DNA of 64,000 nt. It comes from Leucobacter aridicollis. Its GTDB lineage: Bacteria > Actinomycetota > Actinomycetes > Actinomycetales > Microbacteriaceae. A program made the translations under genes and the position numbers. The stretch is taken from the NCBI RefSeq assembly GCF_024399335.1, contig NZ_CP075339.1, forward strand, positions 3,224,001 through 3,288,000. The letters run 5' to 3'. Within the stretch, counting starts at the first letter, position 1, and each line of letters starts with the position of its first letter. The notes below the pieces were generated by a model. The model saw only the letters and a list, made by a program, of their open reading frames with translations. It searched no databases and was not told where the DNA came from. This document shows, in pieces, positions 9,312-19,366 of the stretch.

Positions 9312-12300
9312 TCAGATAGTTCCACGAGACTCGCGAGTCTGAACCGGCCGCCGCCGATCCGATTCTCGACGTCGTTGGATCGCATCCACCTGGGACGAGC
9401 GACATGCTGATACCGCTACCTCTGCCCGAGCGCGGTCTAGAGCTTGAATCGCGGTTTCTGGAAGGGGGCCAAGTGCAGTCAAGGTCGTTACCTTGTATCG
9501 ATCACGGTACGCGGCCACACTACGCGCTGCTTGTCGCCACGTTGCGGCCCGCCGCTGGTCCGAAGGCTCGGCACCGAGAGATACAGTCCAGGGCTCTGAA
9601 TTGGCGACGGCGGCAGCGAGCACTGCGTCTGCCCGCTCTTTGATCAACTCCGCCCGCTCCATGAGTGCACGTTGCATCTCCTCACTCATCGCGCCAGCTA
9701 CTTCGGGAATGAGTCCAGCGATGAGCCGCGCGGGCTTCTTGCCACGCGGCGACCCGGCGGGTTGCGCGGTTGCCGCGGCGACTCGATGTCTGAGCACCGC
9801 GGCGATGTCGTCGGCGTCACCGAAGTCTCGGGCACGGACCAGACGTGCCAACAGCACATCTACGTCATGGTGATTGGCCTCAGCCCGGCGCAGCTCAGCG
9901 GAAAGTGGCCCGAACGCATCAGAATCGACCACACTCTCCGCTTGCTCAGGGCTCAGCCCAGAGGCCCGGACCAGCGATGCCCACCGGTCGCGCTGCGCGG
10001 CAGCGGCGATCGTCTCGTACTCGGCGGCGAGCTGGGCGATGGTTCCCCAGGTCTCTTGCTCGGCGGTGAGGGTCTCGTGCGCGGACAACTCGGCACCCAC
10101 GTGTTGGAGCACGCCACTCATAACGCTCTCCGCGGTGGCCTCCCCGCTATCGCCGGGGTGTGGACCTGAGTGGGAGTCATCGGGCTTATCGAGTGCGACG
10201 TAGGCGACGTTGGCGTCGCGGCCTCGGGTCATTGCGACGTACAGGCTCTCGCGCGTCAGGGAAGCATCCACAAGTACGTGCGCAGTGTCGGTCGTAAGGC
10301 CCTGGGCGCGGAAGGAGGTGACGGCGTACCCGAGGTCGACGTGCTCAGCGACGTAGTCTGCCGGGAGCAGCAGGTTGGCTCCTCGCGAGCGCCCTTCGCG
10401 TCGTATGAGCATCGAACCGTCCGTGCGGACATCGAGAACGCGCCACCGGTCACCATTGCGTACCCAGCTCCCACCTGACCGGAGCCGCCGATCGTTCTTA
10501 CGCGTGATCACGACGTCGCCGTTCGCCGCTTGGGTGCCGTCATGCAGGTCGGCCTCGCGCGGGCCACGCACAACACCATCGAGGATCAGGTCTGTCCGTG
10601 CCCGCACGTTGAGCGCAGTGACCGACTCGTTCGAGTCCGAGACGAGCACGGTCACCCGCCCGGCGAGTTGGTCCGTCCGCCACGCCGCGTACGCGGCCTC
10701 AATCATGGTTTCGGTACCACCCTCAACGATGCGATCGTGCTTAGCGTAGATATCGAGCACTTCGACGTGACCGTGGCGGAGGTCGAGGGAGGCGCGCTTC
10801 TCCCACTCGTGTGTGAAGCGGTGCACGTCGACAAGTTCGGCGACGTCGTCACGGTCGTGAGCGAGGAGCCCGAACGCACCGCCCGCGTCCACGGCTTGGA
10901 GCTGGGCGTAGTCACCGACGAGCAGCACTTTCGCCCCGGCATCCGCGGCGAGCTGGGTGATGCGGTCGAGTGACAGTGTTCCGGCGAGGGATGCTTCGTC
11001 GATGATGACAAGCTGGTTCGCGTTGAACGTCTCACCGGTTTGGAGGTGTGTCTGCCACCACTTCACGGTGTTCTCCGTCGCGATTTCAAGGTCTTCACCG
11101 AGCACCTGCGCCGCGCCGGATGATGGCGCGAGACCAACAACCGAGCCTGGGCCGTGTTCCTTTTCCCACGCCTGCCGGAGCACGCTCATCGCTGTCGTCT
11201 TTCCTGCTCCGGCAGGTCCGACCAGCACGTCGATCGCGCGTCCAGATACGGCGATCCTCACCAGTGCGGATGCTTGATCAGCCCCGAGCATCCGTCGCTC
11301 ATTGTCAGGCTTCCGCGCGGCTCGTTCGATGGTCGCCAGCGGAATCGTCGGTCCCGACATTGTGCGCGACAGCTGGAGCAATCGGTCCTCTGCGTCGAGC
11401 AGTTCCCCGGAGGAGAAGACCGTGGAGTTCTTCGGGCGGAACACCGACGACTCATCGGCTCGACGGAACACTGCGGGGCTGGAGGCCAGCTCAGGTGGCG
11501 TCAGCCGGAACGATGCACCCTCGGCAGCATCCACAACCATCCCGATCACCGCCTCACGATCGCGCATGCTCGCAAAGCGGTACCCCATCGTCTGCCGTGC
11601 CGCCTCGGCGGTGAGGTTCCAGCGTCGCCAGGTCGAGCGCTTCTCCCCCACTGTTGCGACCACGCTCGAACCGAGGTTCGCGATGACGTCCAGTGGCATG
11701 TCGTCAGCGCGCAACAGCAGCGGCGCATCGTTGGTCACGACCGTTCGTGCCCAGCTCGTCGCGTCGTCGTCCAGGATCGCCCCGGCGCGTTGCCTCCACC
11801 GGTCGGTGAGGTCAGCGAGCGAATGGATCTCTTTCTCCGGCCGCGTCGTGAGTGTCGCCTGGGCACGCAGCTTGATGATCGTCGCGCAGGACGGTTGCCT
11901 GCCATGCTTCTCGACATACGCCGCGATGAGACGATCCTTCTCCTCATCAATGTGTCTCGAACGAGACGAAAACGCATCGATTAGAGCCTGGGGCACTGAC
12001 GCAATACTCCACGCCGGGTTTCGGTCGCGACCACGCTCGCGGGATTCCCATTCGACCCCCAGCGTGCGTGTGAGGTGATCGGCGAACACCGCCTCGTGCA
12101 GCTCAGAGAGCGCCACCGTCGCTGCGTGCATCGGTCGGCTGTCCAAGCTACGCCACTTATTGTCGAGCACGGTCTGGACCTTGTTGCTGATCACGACGTG
12201 GGTGTGCAGGTGAGGATCGCCCGCCCGCGAGTCGTAGTGGTCGTACACCGTCGCGATCAGACCCTGCACGTCGACCTGCGCAACGGCACCGTCGCCCGGG

Positions 12301-12878
12301 GTTGCACCGGCGCGCGTCGCTGCAACTTCGCGCTCCATGAACGCAACCACCTCTGCAACCGCCGCATGGTGCGCATCAACGATGAGCGATTGCGTACCCG
12401 CGTCGGCCACGGCCCACAGCACCGAAGCGGACTTCGGGATTGAAAACGTGTAGTCGTACCCCGCGACCGCTCGACGTGTCCCTCGCGCTGACTCCTCAGC
12501 TTCGATCGCCGCCACTTCTCTGCCGCGTGCCGCCGCGCTGAGGTCCGGCGCGAGTGCGGCGACACGTTCGGCGATCCGCTCATTCTTTGGCTTGTACTGC
12601 GGATACGCCCGCCCCAGCGGCTCGCCTGTGATGGGGTCGCGGCCCATGCCAATGAGGAGCTGGAGCTGTGCCTCGGAGACCTCTTCGCCCACTGCGAGCC
12701 GTCCGTCTCCAAGCGCAGCAAGGCCGTCGCCCATCCATCTGCCGGGTGGCGTGCCGTCGGCGTTGTAGTAGCGCGTCAGGGGTGTTGAGAGGTCGCGGTC
12801 ACCGTCCCCGGCGGCGACGGTGCGCAGCAGGTACTTGTAGCCATCGCCCGCCGACATGAGCCTCATCGACACCGTCAT
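9312..12878 (-). CDS. MobF-family conjugative relaxase-helicase (TraA/TrwC type)
   Basis: The 1,188-residue protein should nick oriT, stay bound to the 5' end and unwind the transferred strand. The TrwC domain has the catalytic tyrosine pair in LTRYYNADG (Y37-Y38) and the three-histidine metal motif HLHTH near residue 222. A RecD2-like helicase follows, with Walker A GPAGAGKT near residue 553 and Walker B VIIDEAS. The ATG at 12878 has a GAGGAAAGG ribosome site; the frame opens further to 12917 without one. It is transcribed away from the rest of the transfer operon, which begins 35 kb to the right. The gap upstream of its start holds an oriT-like inverted repeat. Confidence 0.92.
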   Translation of the reverse strand: MTVSMRLMSAGDGYKYLLRTVAAGDGDRDLSTPLTRYYNADGTPPGRWMGDGLAALGDGRLAVGEEVSEAQLQLLIGMGRDPITGEPLGRAYPQYKPKNERIAERVAALAPDLSAAARGREVAAIEAEESARGTRRAVAGYDYTFSIPKSASVLWAVADAGTQSLIVDAHHAAVAEVVAFMEREVAATRAGATPGDGAVAQVDVQGLIATVYDHYDSRAGDPHLHTHVVISNKVQTVLDNKWRSLDSRPMHAATVALSELHEAVFADHLTRTLGVEWESRERGRDRNPAWSIASVPQALIDAFSSRSRHIDEEKDRLIAAYVEKHGRQPSCATIIKLRAQATLTTRPEKEIHSLADLTDRWRQRAGAILDDDATSWARTVVTNDAPLLLRADDMPLDVIANLGSSVVATVGEKRSTWRRWNLTAEAARQTMGYRFASMRDREAVIGMVVDAAEGASFRLTPPELASSPAVFRRADESSVFRPKNSTVFSSGELLDAEDRLLQLSRTMSGPTIPLATIERAARKPDNERRMLGADQASALVRIAVSGRAIDVLVGPAGAGKTTAMSVLRQAWEKEHGPGSVVGLAPSSGAAQVLGEDLEIATENTVKWWQTHLQTGETFNANQLVIIDEASLAGTLSLDRITQLAADAGAKVLLVGDYAQLQAVDAGGAFGLLAHDRDDVAELVDVHRFTHEWEKRASLDLRHGHVEVLDIYAKHDRIVEGGTETMIEAAYAAWRTDQLAGRVTVLVSDSNESVTALNVRARTDLILDGVVRGPREADLHDGTQAANGDVVITRKNDRRLRSGGSWVRNGDRWRVLDVRTDGSMLIRREGRSRGANLLLPADYVAEHVDLGYAVTSFRAQGLTTDTAHVLVDASLTRESLYVAMTRGRDANVAYVALDKPDDSHSGPHPGDSGEATAESVMSGVLQHVGAELSAHETLTAEQETWGTIAQLAAEYETIAAAAQRDRWASLVRASGLSPEQAESVVDSDAFGPLSAELRRAEANHHDVDVLLARLVRARDFGDADDIAAVLRHRVAAATAQPAGSPRGKKPARLIAGLIPEVAGAMSEEMQRALMERAELIKERADAVLAAAVANSEPWTVSLGAEPSDQRRAATWRQAARSVAAYRDRYKVTTLTALGPLPETAIQALDRARAEVAVSACRSSQVDAIQRRRESDRRRPVQTRESRGTI

Positions 12879-12915
12879 TCGTGCCCACCTTTCCTCCGTC
12901 ATGGAGGAGGTGAAC

Positions 12916-13062
12916 ATGCGGCATCTTAGGCGTCGCGCACTCGTCGCGGAAGGCGGCGTTCCTCGATCTGCCAGACGCGTGGTGCCTGCTGATCTGGCAG
13001 ATCAAGGTCGGAAGCCTTCTCTGGCCTTCGCAAATCCTCAAGAGGGCTGCCTTGCGAGGTGA
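12916..13062 (+). CDS. Possible 48-residue basic protein
   Basis: A GGAGGAGGTGAAC ribosome site stands directly before the ATG at 12916, which is stronger than chance would give. The peptide is arginine-rich and matches no family I know. The purine stretch also pairs with CCTCC at about 12892 as a small hairpin, so it may be structure rather than a ribosome site. It would be read toward the end of mcrC. Confidence 0.25.
   Translation: MRHLRRRALVAEGGVPRSARRVVPADLADQGRKPSLAFANPQEGCLAR
12965..13003. repeat. 10-bp inverted repeat next to the relaxase gene, candidate oriT element
   Basis: GATCTGCCAG (12965-12974) and CTGGCAGATC (12994-13003) are perfect inverted arms with a 19-bp loop, in the 185-bp gap upstream of the MobF relaxase. 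MobF oriT sites usually lie beside the relaxase gene and contain such arms near nic. The nic site itself cannot be identified. Confidence 0.4.
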
Positions 13063-13063
13063 T

Positions 13064-14560
13064 TCAAGCGACAACCGAGTTATCGACTGCAGCACTGGCC
13101 CGAATTGAAGAAGCGATCAGCGACGCGAGGCGTTCGAGATACGAGCGCCAGGTCAGGTCCGTTATCACGTCGTAACGACTCGGGAAGGGGAGCTCGATGA
13201 GGCGGAGGTGGAAAACAGGCTCCGTCGCCCTGAGCAGCACCGAACGAGTACCTCCCGCCGCCGCACCGCGCACTGGATAGAAGACCGCGGCGCCTTCCGG
13301 CTTGCCGATTCGTGGCGCATCCGCCGTGTGGCTGTAAGCGAAGAGCTGGTAGGCGTCGGCGGCTCCGATTCCGGACTCATCCAACTTGTACTTCGCGTCG
13401 GCGAGGATCGTCCTACCGTCGAGGTCGAAGTAAAAGTCAGCGTTCCCGCGCTCTCCGCCTATCCACGGCGACTCCACCGAGAGCTGTTCGGAAACCGTGC
13501 CCCGATCCGCGCACATCCGGAGCGCGTCAGCAAGCACCTGCTCCCACCACTTGTCCATGTAGAGGCTGATGCTGATCGCGTGCGCAGTCGAAGATTCCTG
13601 GCCCTTCGGCATGATCGCCTTGCGACCAAGGACCTCGGCACTGAGGTCGAGGGCGGGCTTCCAGGAGCGATCGAGCGAAGATATGGCGAGGCGACCGTAT
13701 GCCAGAAGCGCCCGCTCCCGGTCAAGAATGCTGACGGAGTCCAGCCGCCGTGCGAAGTCGATGGCGCGCGACCGAAGCGGGGTAGCAATCGTTGAGAAGA
13801 CAGTCGGGGCGGGATCGGTGGCGACGACTCGAAGCGCGGCGAGGACGATTCTCAGGACGTCCGTGTCGGTCGACAGCTCATCAAAGGTCGATTCGACCGC
13901 GGGTTGTCCGGTGAGGATCGACAGCGCGATGCCCTGAGCTGACAGTTTCCCGCGCGGCGTACTCAGCGTCTCAGTGTGGGTCCGGTACCGCGGCCTGGCC
14001 CGATCGATAACTCGACCAACCTCCTCAAGGAACATCTGCTGAGTGACGATCCTCAGCAGTGATGCTTCCGGAGTCCCCTGGTACCCGGCATCGCCGACCG
14101 AAGAGCGCTGCCGTCTCGCCAGCAACATCAGCCGGACGGCATCCTCAAGACTCCCGGCTGCAGTCGACCTCTTGGAGCCCTCAATGGCATTCACCTGACG
14201 AACGCGTTCCAGGAGGTAGCCGTCGCGAGCGGCACTTTCCCCTCCCAACCCACCGGTGGTCTCGAGCAACCCCTGCGCGATCCGCTCCCGTGCGGTTGGT
14301 TGGGTGACGATCTCAACGACGTCGAGTTCGAAGAGGGTAACGTGGGTCGACGTTCCCGGGGTGTGCAGCATCACGGAGGCGATGCCACGCCCGTCAGCCC
14401 AAGGCTTTGGCAGCACCGTGAACGTCACCGCACCCCCCGAGCCATCGTCTAGGACCGCGAATCCCGCGCGCGCGCCACGGGGGCTCGCCTTGATAGCGAT
14501 GCGAACGTTACCCGCCCGCGCTCGCATAAGCAGCACCACTCTCTGTCCCGTCCTCGACAT
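13064..14560 (-). CDS. mcrC: McrC-like nuclease subunit of a 5-methylcytosine restriction system
   Basis: The 498-residue protein has the DUF2357/McrC arrangement: a beta-rich N-terminal domain and a C-terminal PD-(D/E)xK nuclease core with NADFYFDLDG followed by LADAKYK near residue 388. McrC is the endonuclease partner that assembles on the McrB GTPase ring and cuts modified DNA. It overlaps mcrB by 52 bp if the ATG at 14560 is used, or by 20 bp from the ATG at 14527; neither has a decisive ribosome site. It is the last gene of the defence operon. Confidence 0.85.
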   Translation of the reverse strand: MSRTGQRVVLLMRARAGNVRIAIKASPRGARAGFAVLDDGSGGAVTFTVLPKPWADGRGIASVMLHTPGTSTHVTLFELDVVEIVTQPTARERIAQGLLETTGGLGGESAARDGYLLERVRQVNAIEGSKRSTAAGSLEDAVRLMLLARRQRSSVGDAGYQGTPEASLLRIVTQQMFLEEVGRVIDRARPRYRTHTETLSTPRGKLSAQGIALSILTGQPAVESTFDELSTDTDVLRIVLAALRVVATDPAPTVFSTIATPLRSRAIDFARRLDSVSILDRERALLAYGRLAISSLDRSWKPALDLSAEVLGRKAIMPKGQESSTAHAISISLYMDKWWEQVLADALRMCADRGTVSEQLSVESPWIGGERGNADFYFDLDGRTILADAKYKLDESGIGAADAYQLFAYSHTADAPRIGKPEGAAVFYPVRGAAAGGTRSVLLRATEPVFHLRLIELPFPSRYDVITDLTWRSYLERLASLIASSIRASAAVDNSVVA

Positions 14561-16103
14561 CGCCCGTTATCGGAGTAGTCGGCGCGTACTCCTCGATTGT
14601 CAGACCGCTCGTGAGACCGAAGCCGGCCTTCACGATCTGCAGGCCGAGCTGTGCATGCATGAACCGTTCGAACGCCGCAAGACCGTCGAGCACCACTGCC
14701 TCGACTTCGGTAGGCAAGTTCTCGCGCACCCAAGCCTCACGGAGCCGCGCGACCAAGAGTTGTGGAACGAACGCCTGCGTCACCGTGTCGATGAGCTGCG
14801 GGAGGATCGAGTAGCGCCAAACGACGCGCTCTCCACCATCGCCCCGACCTGGCTCCGTCGTACGGAAGGCGCCGAAGCTCCTTCCGGAACTGTCAGCTTT
14901 CGAAGTTCCGGAATAGAATGACCGATCAACGAATGACTTGAGAACGGAATCCTTCGCACCAGCGAATGGCGTGTATTCGAGGCGAAGTCGCCGAACGCCA
15001 AGTGGGCTGAGCACCATCACGCCGTCGTTAAAGCCCTGCACGGGTAGCCTGCCGCCAGCATCGTCGAGAGTGTCCAGGCGGGAGTTGCCGGGTCGACACA
15101 ACTTCACCTGCGTATACGTATGTCCGAGGTATTCGACCTCGATCGGCACGACGTTCGCGCCGTTGTCGAGCTGATCTGCAGTGAGGGGAGCGGCAATCGC
15201 GGTGAGTAGCAGGTCCACCCAGTCCTTTTTCGGTAGCTGAACCTGCGTCGCACCTCCACCAGCACCCGCAGTGTCGCGAGTTTCCGTCCAATAGCCCGCC
15301 AGCCCGGGTACCCGCACATCCAGCTCGAAAAGGTAGCTGTGACCCAGTGTGCTGTCTGGCCCAAGAGCAGCCCGCAGCGCCGTATTGAGCTGATCTAGTG
15401 CGTCCACCGATCGCGAGATGACCTCCTCTCCGACCTCAGGCAATGCGGAAACAAGGCGGTCTCTGAGAGCGTCTCCTGCCAACGGCTCAGCGCGAACGAA
15501 CGCAAAACGACGTCGGAGCGCTGAGTCGAGCGGTGCGATCGAGCGATCCGAAGAGTTCATCGTTCCGAGGATGTAGAGGTTGTCCGGTACACCTAGCGTC
15601 AGGTTCGAGTATGCAAGTTGGGTGGCGGCACCACCCAACCAGCAGTCATCGTGGTTTGGTTCTGACTTGGTGCACTTTGGGTCATGCGAGAAACGCTTGG
15701 ACGCCTCTAGCCCGAGCAGAAGGTCGCCGAGAACCTTTGAAACGTTCGCCCGATTAATCTCATCGATCAGCACGAGAAAGTCGCGATCTGGCTGCGATCG
15801 CGCCTCACGTATCCACTCACGGAAGACGCCAGGGAGGAGCTCAAAACCCTTAGGCGAACCATCCGCGTTGTAGCGAATGCCTTCAACAAACTCTTCGTAT
15901 CCGGTGCTCGGATGAAACGTGATCGCCCAGTGCCCGCTACCATCGGCAGTTCGACCGTTGCCGTCAACACCCTTCATTCGCGGCCAGGCCGCGGCGATCT
16001 CCGCAATCGAAAATGACTTTCCCGTACCGGGTGGTCCTTCAAGAATTACATTCTTGAAGACTTGAAGCGCGCTGATCGCTTCGTCAATCATCCCGCCTGT
16101 CAT
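14508..16103 (-). CDS. mcrB: McrB-like AAA+ GTPase
   Basis: The 531-residue protein starts almost directly with the motor domain: Walker A GPPGTGKS at residues 22-29, a Walker B-type LVLIDEINRANVSKVLGDLL segment and the McrB signature GTMNSSDRSIAPLDSALRRRF. The usual N-terminal DNA-recognition domain is absent, and a long C-terminal extension of about 250 residues is present instead, so target recognition may come from the C-terminus or from other operon products. Its ATG overlaps the methyltransferase stop as ATGA, a sign of translational coupling. Confidence 0.87.
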   Translation of the reverse strand: MTGGMIDEAISALQVFKNVILEGPPGTGKSFSIAEIAAAWPRMKGVDGNGRTADGSGHWAITFHPSTGYEEFVEGIRYNADGSPKGFELLPGVFREWIREARSQPDRDFLVLIDEINRANVSKVLGDLLLGLEASKRFSHDPKCTKSEPNHDDCWLGGAATQLAYSNLTLGVPDNLYILGTMNSSDRSIAPLDSALRRRFAFVRAEPLAGDALRDRLVSALPEVGEEVISRSVDALDQLNTALRAALGPDSTLGHSYLFELDVRVPGLAGYWTETRDTAGAGGGATQVQLPKKDWVDLLLTAIAAPLTADQLDNGANVVPIEVEYLGHTYTQVKLCRPGNSRLDTLDDAGGRLPVQGFNDGVMVLSPLGVRRLRLEYTPFAGAKDSVLKSFVDRSFYSGTSKADSSGRSFGAFRTTEPGRGDGGERVVWRYSILPQLIDTVTQAFVPQLLVARLREAWVRENLPTEVEAVVLDGLAAFERFMHAQLGLQIVKAGFGLTSGLTIEEYAPTTPITGDVEDGTESGAAYASAGG

Positions 16104-19100
16104 CCTTCATGCTCTCCCTGTGGTTTAGGAAATTCACGACTGGCGACACCCGCGTCGAGGAACGGGTCGCGACGGAGCGTGCCCGGGCGGTCCCCCGTCG
16201 GCTTATAAACGCAAGCGTAGGCGTGTTCCAAGGCCGGGAGAAGCTCCTCGAACCCAAGCTCCTCGGCGATGACCTGGTCGATCTCGTCTGTTATGTCACG
16301 CATCTCGGAGAGCACATAGTTCCCCATATACTTCCCCGCATACGGAGTAAAAAGCATGTGGTTCGGGAAGTCACCAACCAGTCTCGTAGCCGCAGCCGAC
16401 AGTCGGGATTTTCCAGCCTCGCTGAAGCGCGACGGATCAACAGGGATTTTGCCCAGCACTATGTTCGTGAGATGAAAATCATCGCCGGTCGAGTACCACC
16501 AGACGAAGGCAAACTTAGACGCCGCAATCGCGAGGAAAAGCAGAGCCGCCGCATCGTTGTCCACAGACACTCGTGAACCGCCAGTCTGCTCGGCGGTACG
16601 GCCGTCCCGCTCGTATGCGGGCGGCTCCTTAAGGTAGACCGATAGCCAGTAGAGCGGGACCTGCTTAAACCCGACCGAGGCTGAGCCCGACTTACGGCGC
16701 ACCAGACCACCGAGCGCACCCGGTACCGCGTCGGCCCGTTTCACCAACTCAAGGTAGCCCTCACTCGTCACGCGTAGCCACCCGAACTTGGACCTGACCC
16801 CTGCCGGAAGCGCGAAATACTGTAGCGTTTCGAAGAGTGCCGGTCGGTAAGCCTCGTACCAGCGGTGCGTCTTGGTGACGTAGAGCTCCTTCTCGCCGTC
16901 TCCACGGTGTCCAACGACGACCGTGCTCCGCACACCGAGACCGGCGCTAAAGAGCGCCGCGGGATTCCGAGAGAAGTTGCTCACCCAGAGCCGACCGAAG
17001 CGGGTCTCGAGGACGTCACGCAGCTTCGCGTAATCGTCACTGAAGCTCGCCGAGATCGGAATGATGAGCGCCATCCGACCGTCCGGCCCGGTGATCTGCG
17101 CGGCTCGCTCGGTGCACGGGGCATAGATGTCCGGGAGAGCATCCGTCTTGAAGCCTTTATAGGAGTATTCTGTGATGTCCTTCTTTTTTATGTAGGGCGG
17201 GTTACCGATGACCACGTCGAATCCATCGCGGTCGAAGACTTCGGGGAACTCGATAAACCAGTGGAACGGGCGCGTGCCGAGGACCCAATCGTCGAAACTG
17301 CTCTTTCGCTTCTCGATGGCATAATACTGTTGGTTGGTCTCGGCACGAGCCTTCTCCAGCACCGACCTCAGGCGGGCCCTGCACGCCTTGACGGCCGCCG
17401 CGTCATCGGCTTCCTGCGCCTGACGAAAGGCGCTGTACGCAGCCTTGACCAGCTCCGAGGACTCGCGCGCCTGCGAGGAATTGTCGTCTACGACGAGTAG
17501 CCCGTCGCTCGCGATGTCAATCTCGTCCGGAGTGCGAGCGCCGACGAGCATGTTCCCTGCCTTGATGTTGAAATCAAGGTCTGGGAGCGGCTCGATCTTC
17601 TTCGGGTCCGAGATCGCTGAAGCGAGCTTGAGGAAGAGGCGCAGGCGCGCCACTTCAACCGCTTCGGGCATGATATCGACGCCGTACAGGTTCGCCAAAC
17701 AGGCGTGCTTGAGTAGAAAGTAGCCTCGTCCGCCTTTGTGCCCGTCCACGTCGTCGCGGAGCGCGTCGAGCTCGGGGTCAACACCACGCTCGGCGAGATC
17801 CATGGTTTCGAGCAGAGCCTCGTACACCGGCATAAGCAGGTTCAGCGCCGCGAAGAGAAACGCGCCCGAGCCGCAGGTCGGGTCGATGATGTGCAGTTCG
17901 GTCAGCGCAACCCAGATCGCCCGCAGCTTCGCCGGGTCAGAGATCCGCTTGATCGCATCGACCGCAAGCGCCTCGATGTTTATATTCGCCGATACAGCGG
18001 CATCGACGGTTGAGATTTCCCCAGCAGCCAGCCGATCACGGGTAACAGAGAGGTAGTCGCGCCGTGCATCGATCTCCCACCAGCTCTCTCCAGGCAGGGC
18101 GTACTGAGCATCGACTTCACCAAGCCACGACGGGCGTCGGTTAGAAACACGCTCAGCCTCGATCTTTGCCGGGATCGGATACTCAGTTCCATGACGCAGC
18201 GAGTCCCAAATGTACCGCTCAGGGTCGGACGCTAAGAGGTCCCACACTGGAACGCCGATCTTCTCCAAGTGTGACACGATCACCGGGAGGAGCGTCGACC
18301 GGGTCATGAAGTGGGTGACATCGTCCTTCGTGTAGTACGCACCCATCTGTTTCGAGTTGACGAACTGCTCGAAGATGTATCCGAGGACATCCGGGTTGAT
18401 CTCGTCGTTCGCTGCCGGAGCGGTATCGAGGTGCCAGGTGTACTCGGAGAAGAACCCTAGGATACGCTCGAACGCAGTATCGGGGATCGTGATCTCCCCG
18501 CCGAATTCCTCCTCGATTGACGTCGGCCCGAACAAGCCACCGTTCACGTAGGGGACTTCGCCGAGGATACGCTCGATCTCCGGGTCGGAGATAGTCTGGT
18601 CCTTCTCATTGAGCTTCTCGAAGAACAGCGGTAGAAGCGCGTCACGGTAGAAACCGTAGTATTGGTCGCGTCCACGGAGCTGCTGCACCCCCTGGAGGGT
18701 GTGCTCCAAGTACCAGAGGTCGCCGTTCAGGAACTCCTTCTTCTGCATGAAGTAGAGGAACATGAGCCGGTTGAGAAGAGTGGTCGAGTATGCCTTTGCA
18801 AAGCCTTCGGTAAGACCGGCGATCTCCTTCGCAAGGTTCTGATGCTCCTTCGCAAAGCGGTCGTAGAACTTCTTCGTGACGTTCGACGCATCAAAATGGC
18901 CGTGGATGCGGTCGAGGACGTCGGTCAGGTGGAAGCCCTTCTGGTGGTCCTCCTGCGTGAATATCAGCCCGGCGAGACGTTGCGCCATGAACGCGGGAAG
19001 CACGCCCGGCGTGGTTGCCACTCGCTCGAACGTAGTCGTACCGGCGGCGGTGGTCCGAGGCCAGTGCCAGTACCAGTAGTCGGAAGCTTGGAAGAGCTCC

Positions 19101-19366
19101 ATGCACTCCGCAGAGAGCGGTGTCAGGGCGTTGTGGACTGCCTTCATTTCCTTCGGCGTCGGCTTCGTGTCGCAGGCGACGGTGTACACACGGAAGCCTT
19201 TCAGCTGCGCCGCCACCTCCGGAACGAAAGTCACCTCTTCGATCTCGACAGGTGCAACCGTGCCGCTCGGTGCATCCCAGAAGAGCTCTGAAACGAAGAC
19301 GCCGGTCAGGCCCTCGGTCGTGAAGCGCTTCTGCATCGCCGCGGTTTTCGTCGTTACTGCCCCCAC
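16100..19366 (-). CDS. Eco57I-like N6-adenine DNA methyltransferase of a defence operon
   Basis: This 1,088-residue protein has SAM motif I as TCGSGAF near residue 495 and catalytic motif IV NPPY near residue 720, both of the gamma-class adenine methylase order. The N-terminal third carries the FYDRFAKEHQNLAKE and LLNRLMFLYFMQKKEF segments usual in Eco57I-type proteins. I see no PD-(D/E)xK site, so it is probably a methylase that marks host DNA rather than a complete type IIG enzyme. The GTG at 19366 overlaps the helicase end by 13 bp, and McrB follows with an ATGA overlap. With the helicase gene upstream disrupted, its expression may be altered. Confidence 0.87.
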   Translation of the reverse strand: MGAVTTKTAAMQKRFTTEGLTGVFVSELFWDAPSGTVAPVEIEEVTFVPEVAAQLKGFRVYTVACDTKPTPKEMKAVHNALTPLSAECMELFQASDYWYWHWPRTTAAGTTTFERVATTPGVLPAFMAQRLAGLIFTQEDHQKGFHLTDVLDRIHGHFDASNVTKKFYDRFAKEHQNLAKEIAGLTEGFAKAYSTTLLNRLMFLYFMQKKEFLNGDLWYLEHTLQGVQQLRGRDQYYGFYRDALLPLFFEKLNEKDQTISDPEIERILGEVPYVNGGLFGPTSIEEEFGGEITIPDTAFERILGFFSEYTWHLDTAPAANDEINPDVLGYIFEQFVNSKQMGAYYTKDDVTHFMTRSTLLPVIVSHLEKIGVPVWDLLASDPERYIWDSLRHGTEYPIPAKIEAERVSNRRPSWLGEVDAQYALPGESWWEIDARRDYLSVTRDRLAAGEISTVDAAVSANINIEALAVDAIKRISDPAKLRAIWVALTELHIIDPTCGSGAFLFAALNLLMPVYEALLETMDLAERGVDPELDALRDDVDGHKGGRGYFLLKHACLANLYGVDIMPEAVEVARLRLFLKLASAISDPKKIEPLPDLDFNIKAGNMLVGARTPDEIDIASDGLLVVDDNSSQARESSELVKAAYSAFRQAQEADDAAAVKACRARLRSVLEKARAETNQQYYAIEKRKSSFDDWVLGTRPFHWFIEFPEVFDRDGFDVVIGNPPYIKKKDITEYSYKGFKTDALPDIYAPCTERAAQITGPDGRMALIIPISASFSDDYAKLRDVLETRFGRLWVSNFSRNPAALFSAGLGVRSTVVVGHRGDGEKELYVTKTHRWYEAYRPALFETLQYFALPAGVRSKFGWLRVTSEGYLELVKRADAVPGALGGLVRRKSGSASVGFKQVPLYWLSVYLKEPPAYERDGRTAEQTGGSRVSVDNDAAALLFLAIAASKFAFVWWYSTGDDFHLTNIVLGKIPVDPSRFSEAGKSRLSAAATRLVGDFPNHMLFTPYAGKYMGNYVLSEMRDITDEIDQVIAEELGFEELLPALEHAYACVYKPTGDRPGTLRRDPFLDAGVASREFPKPQGEHEG

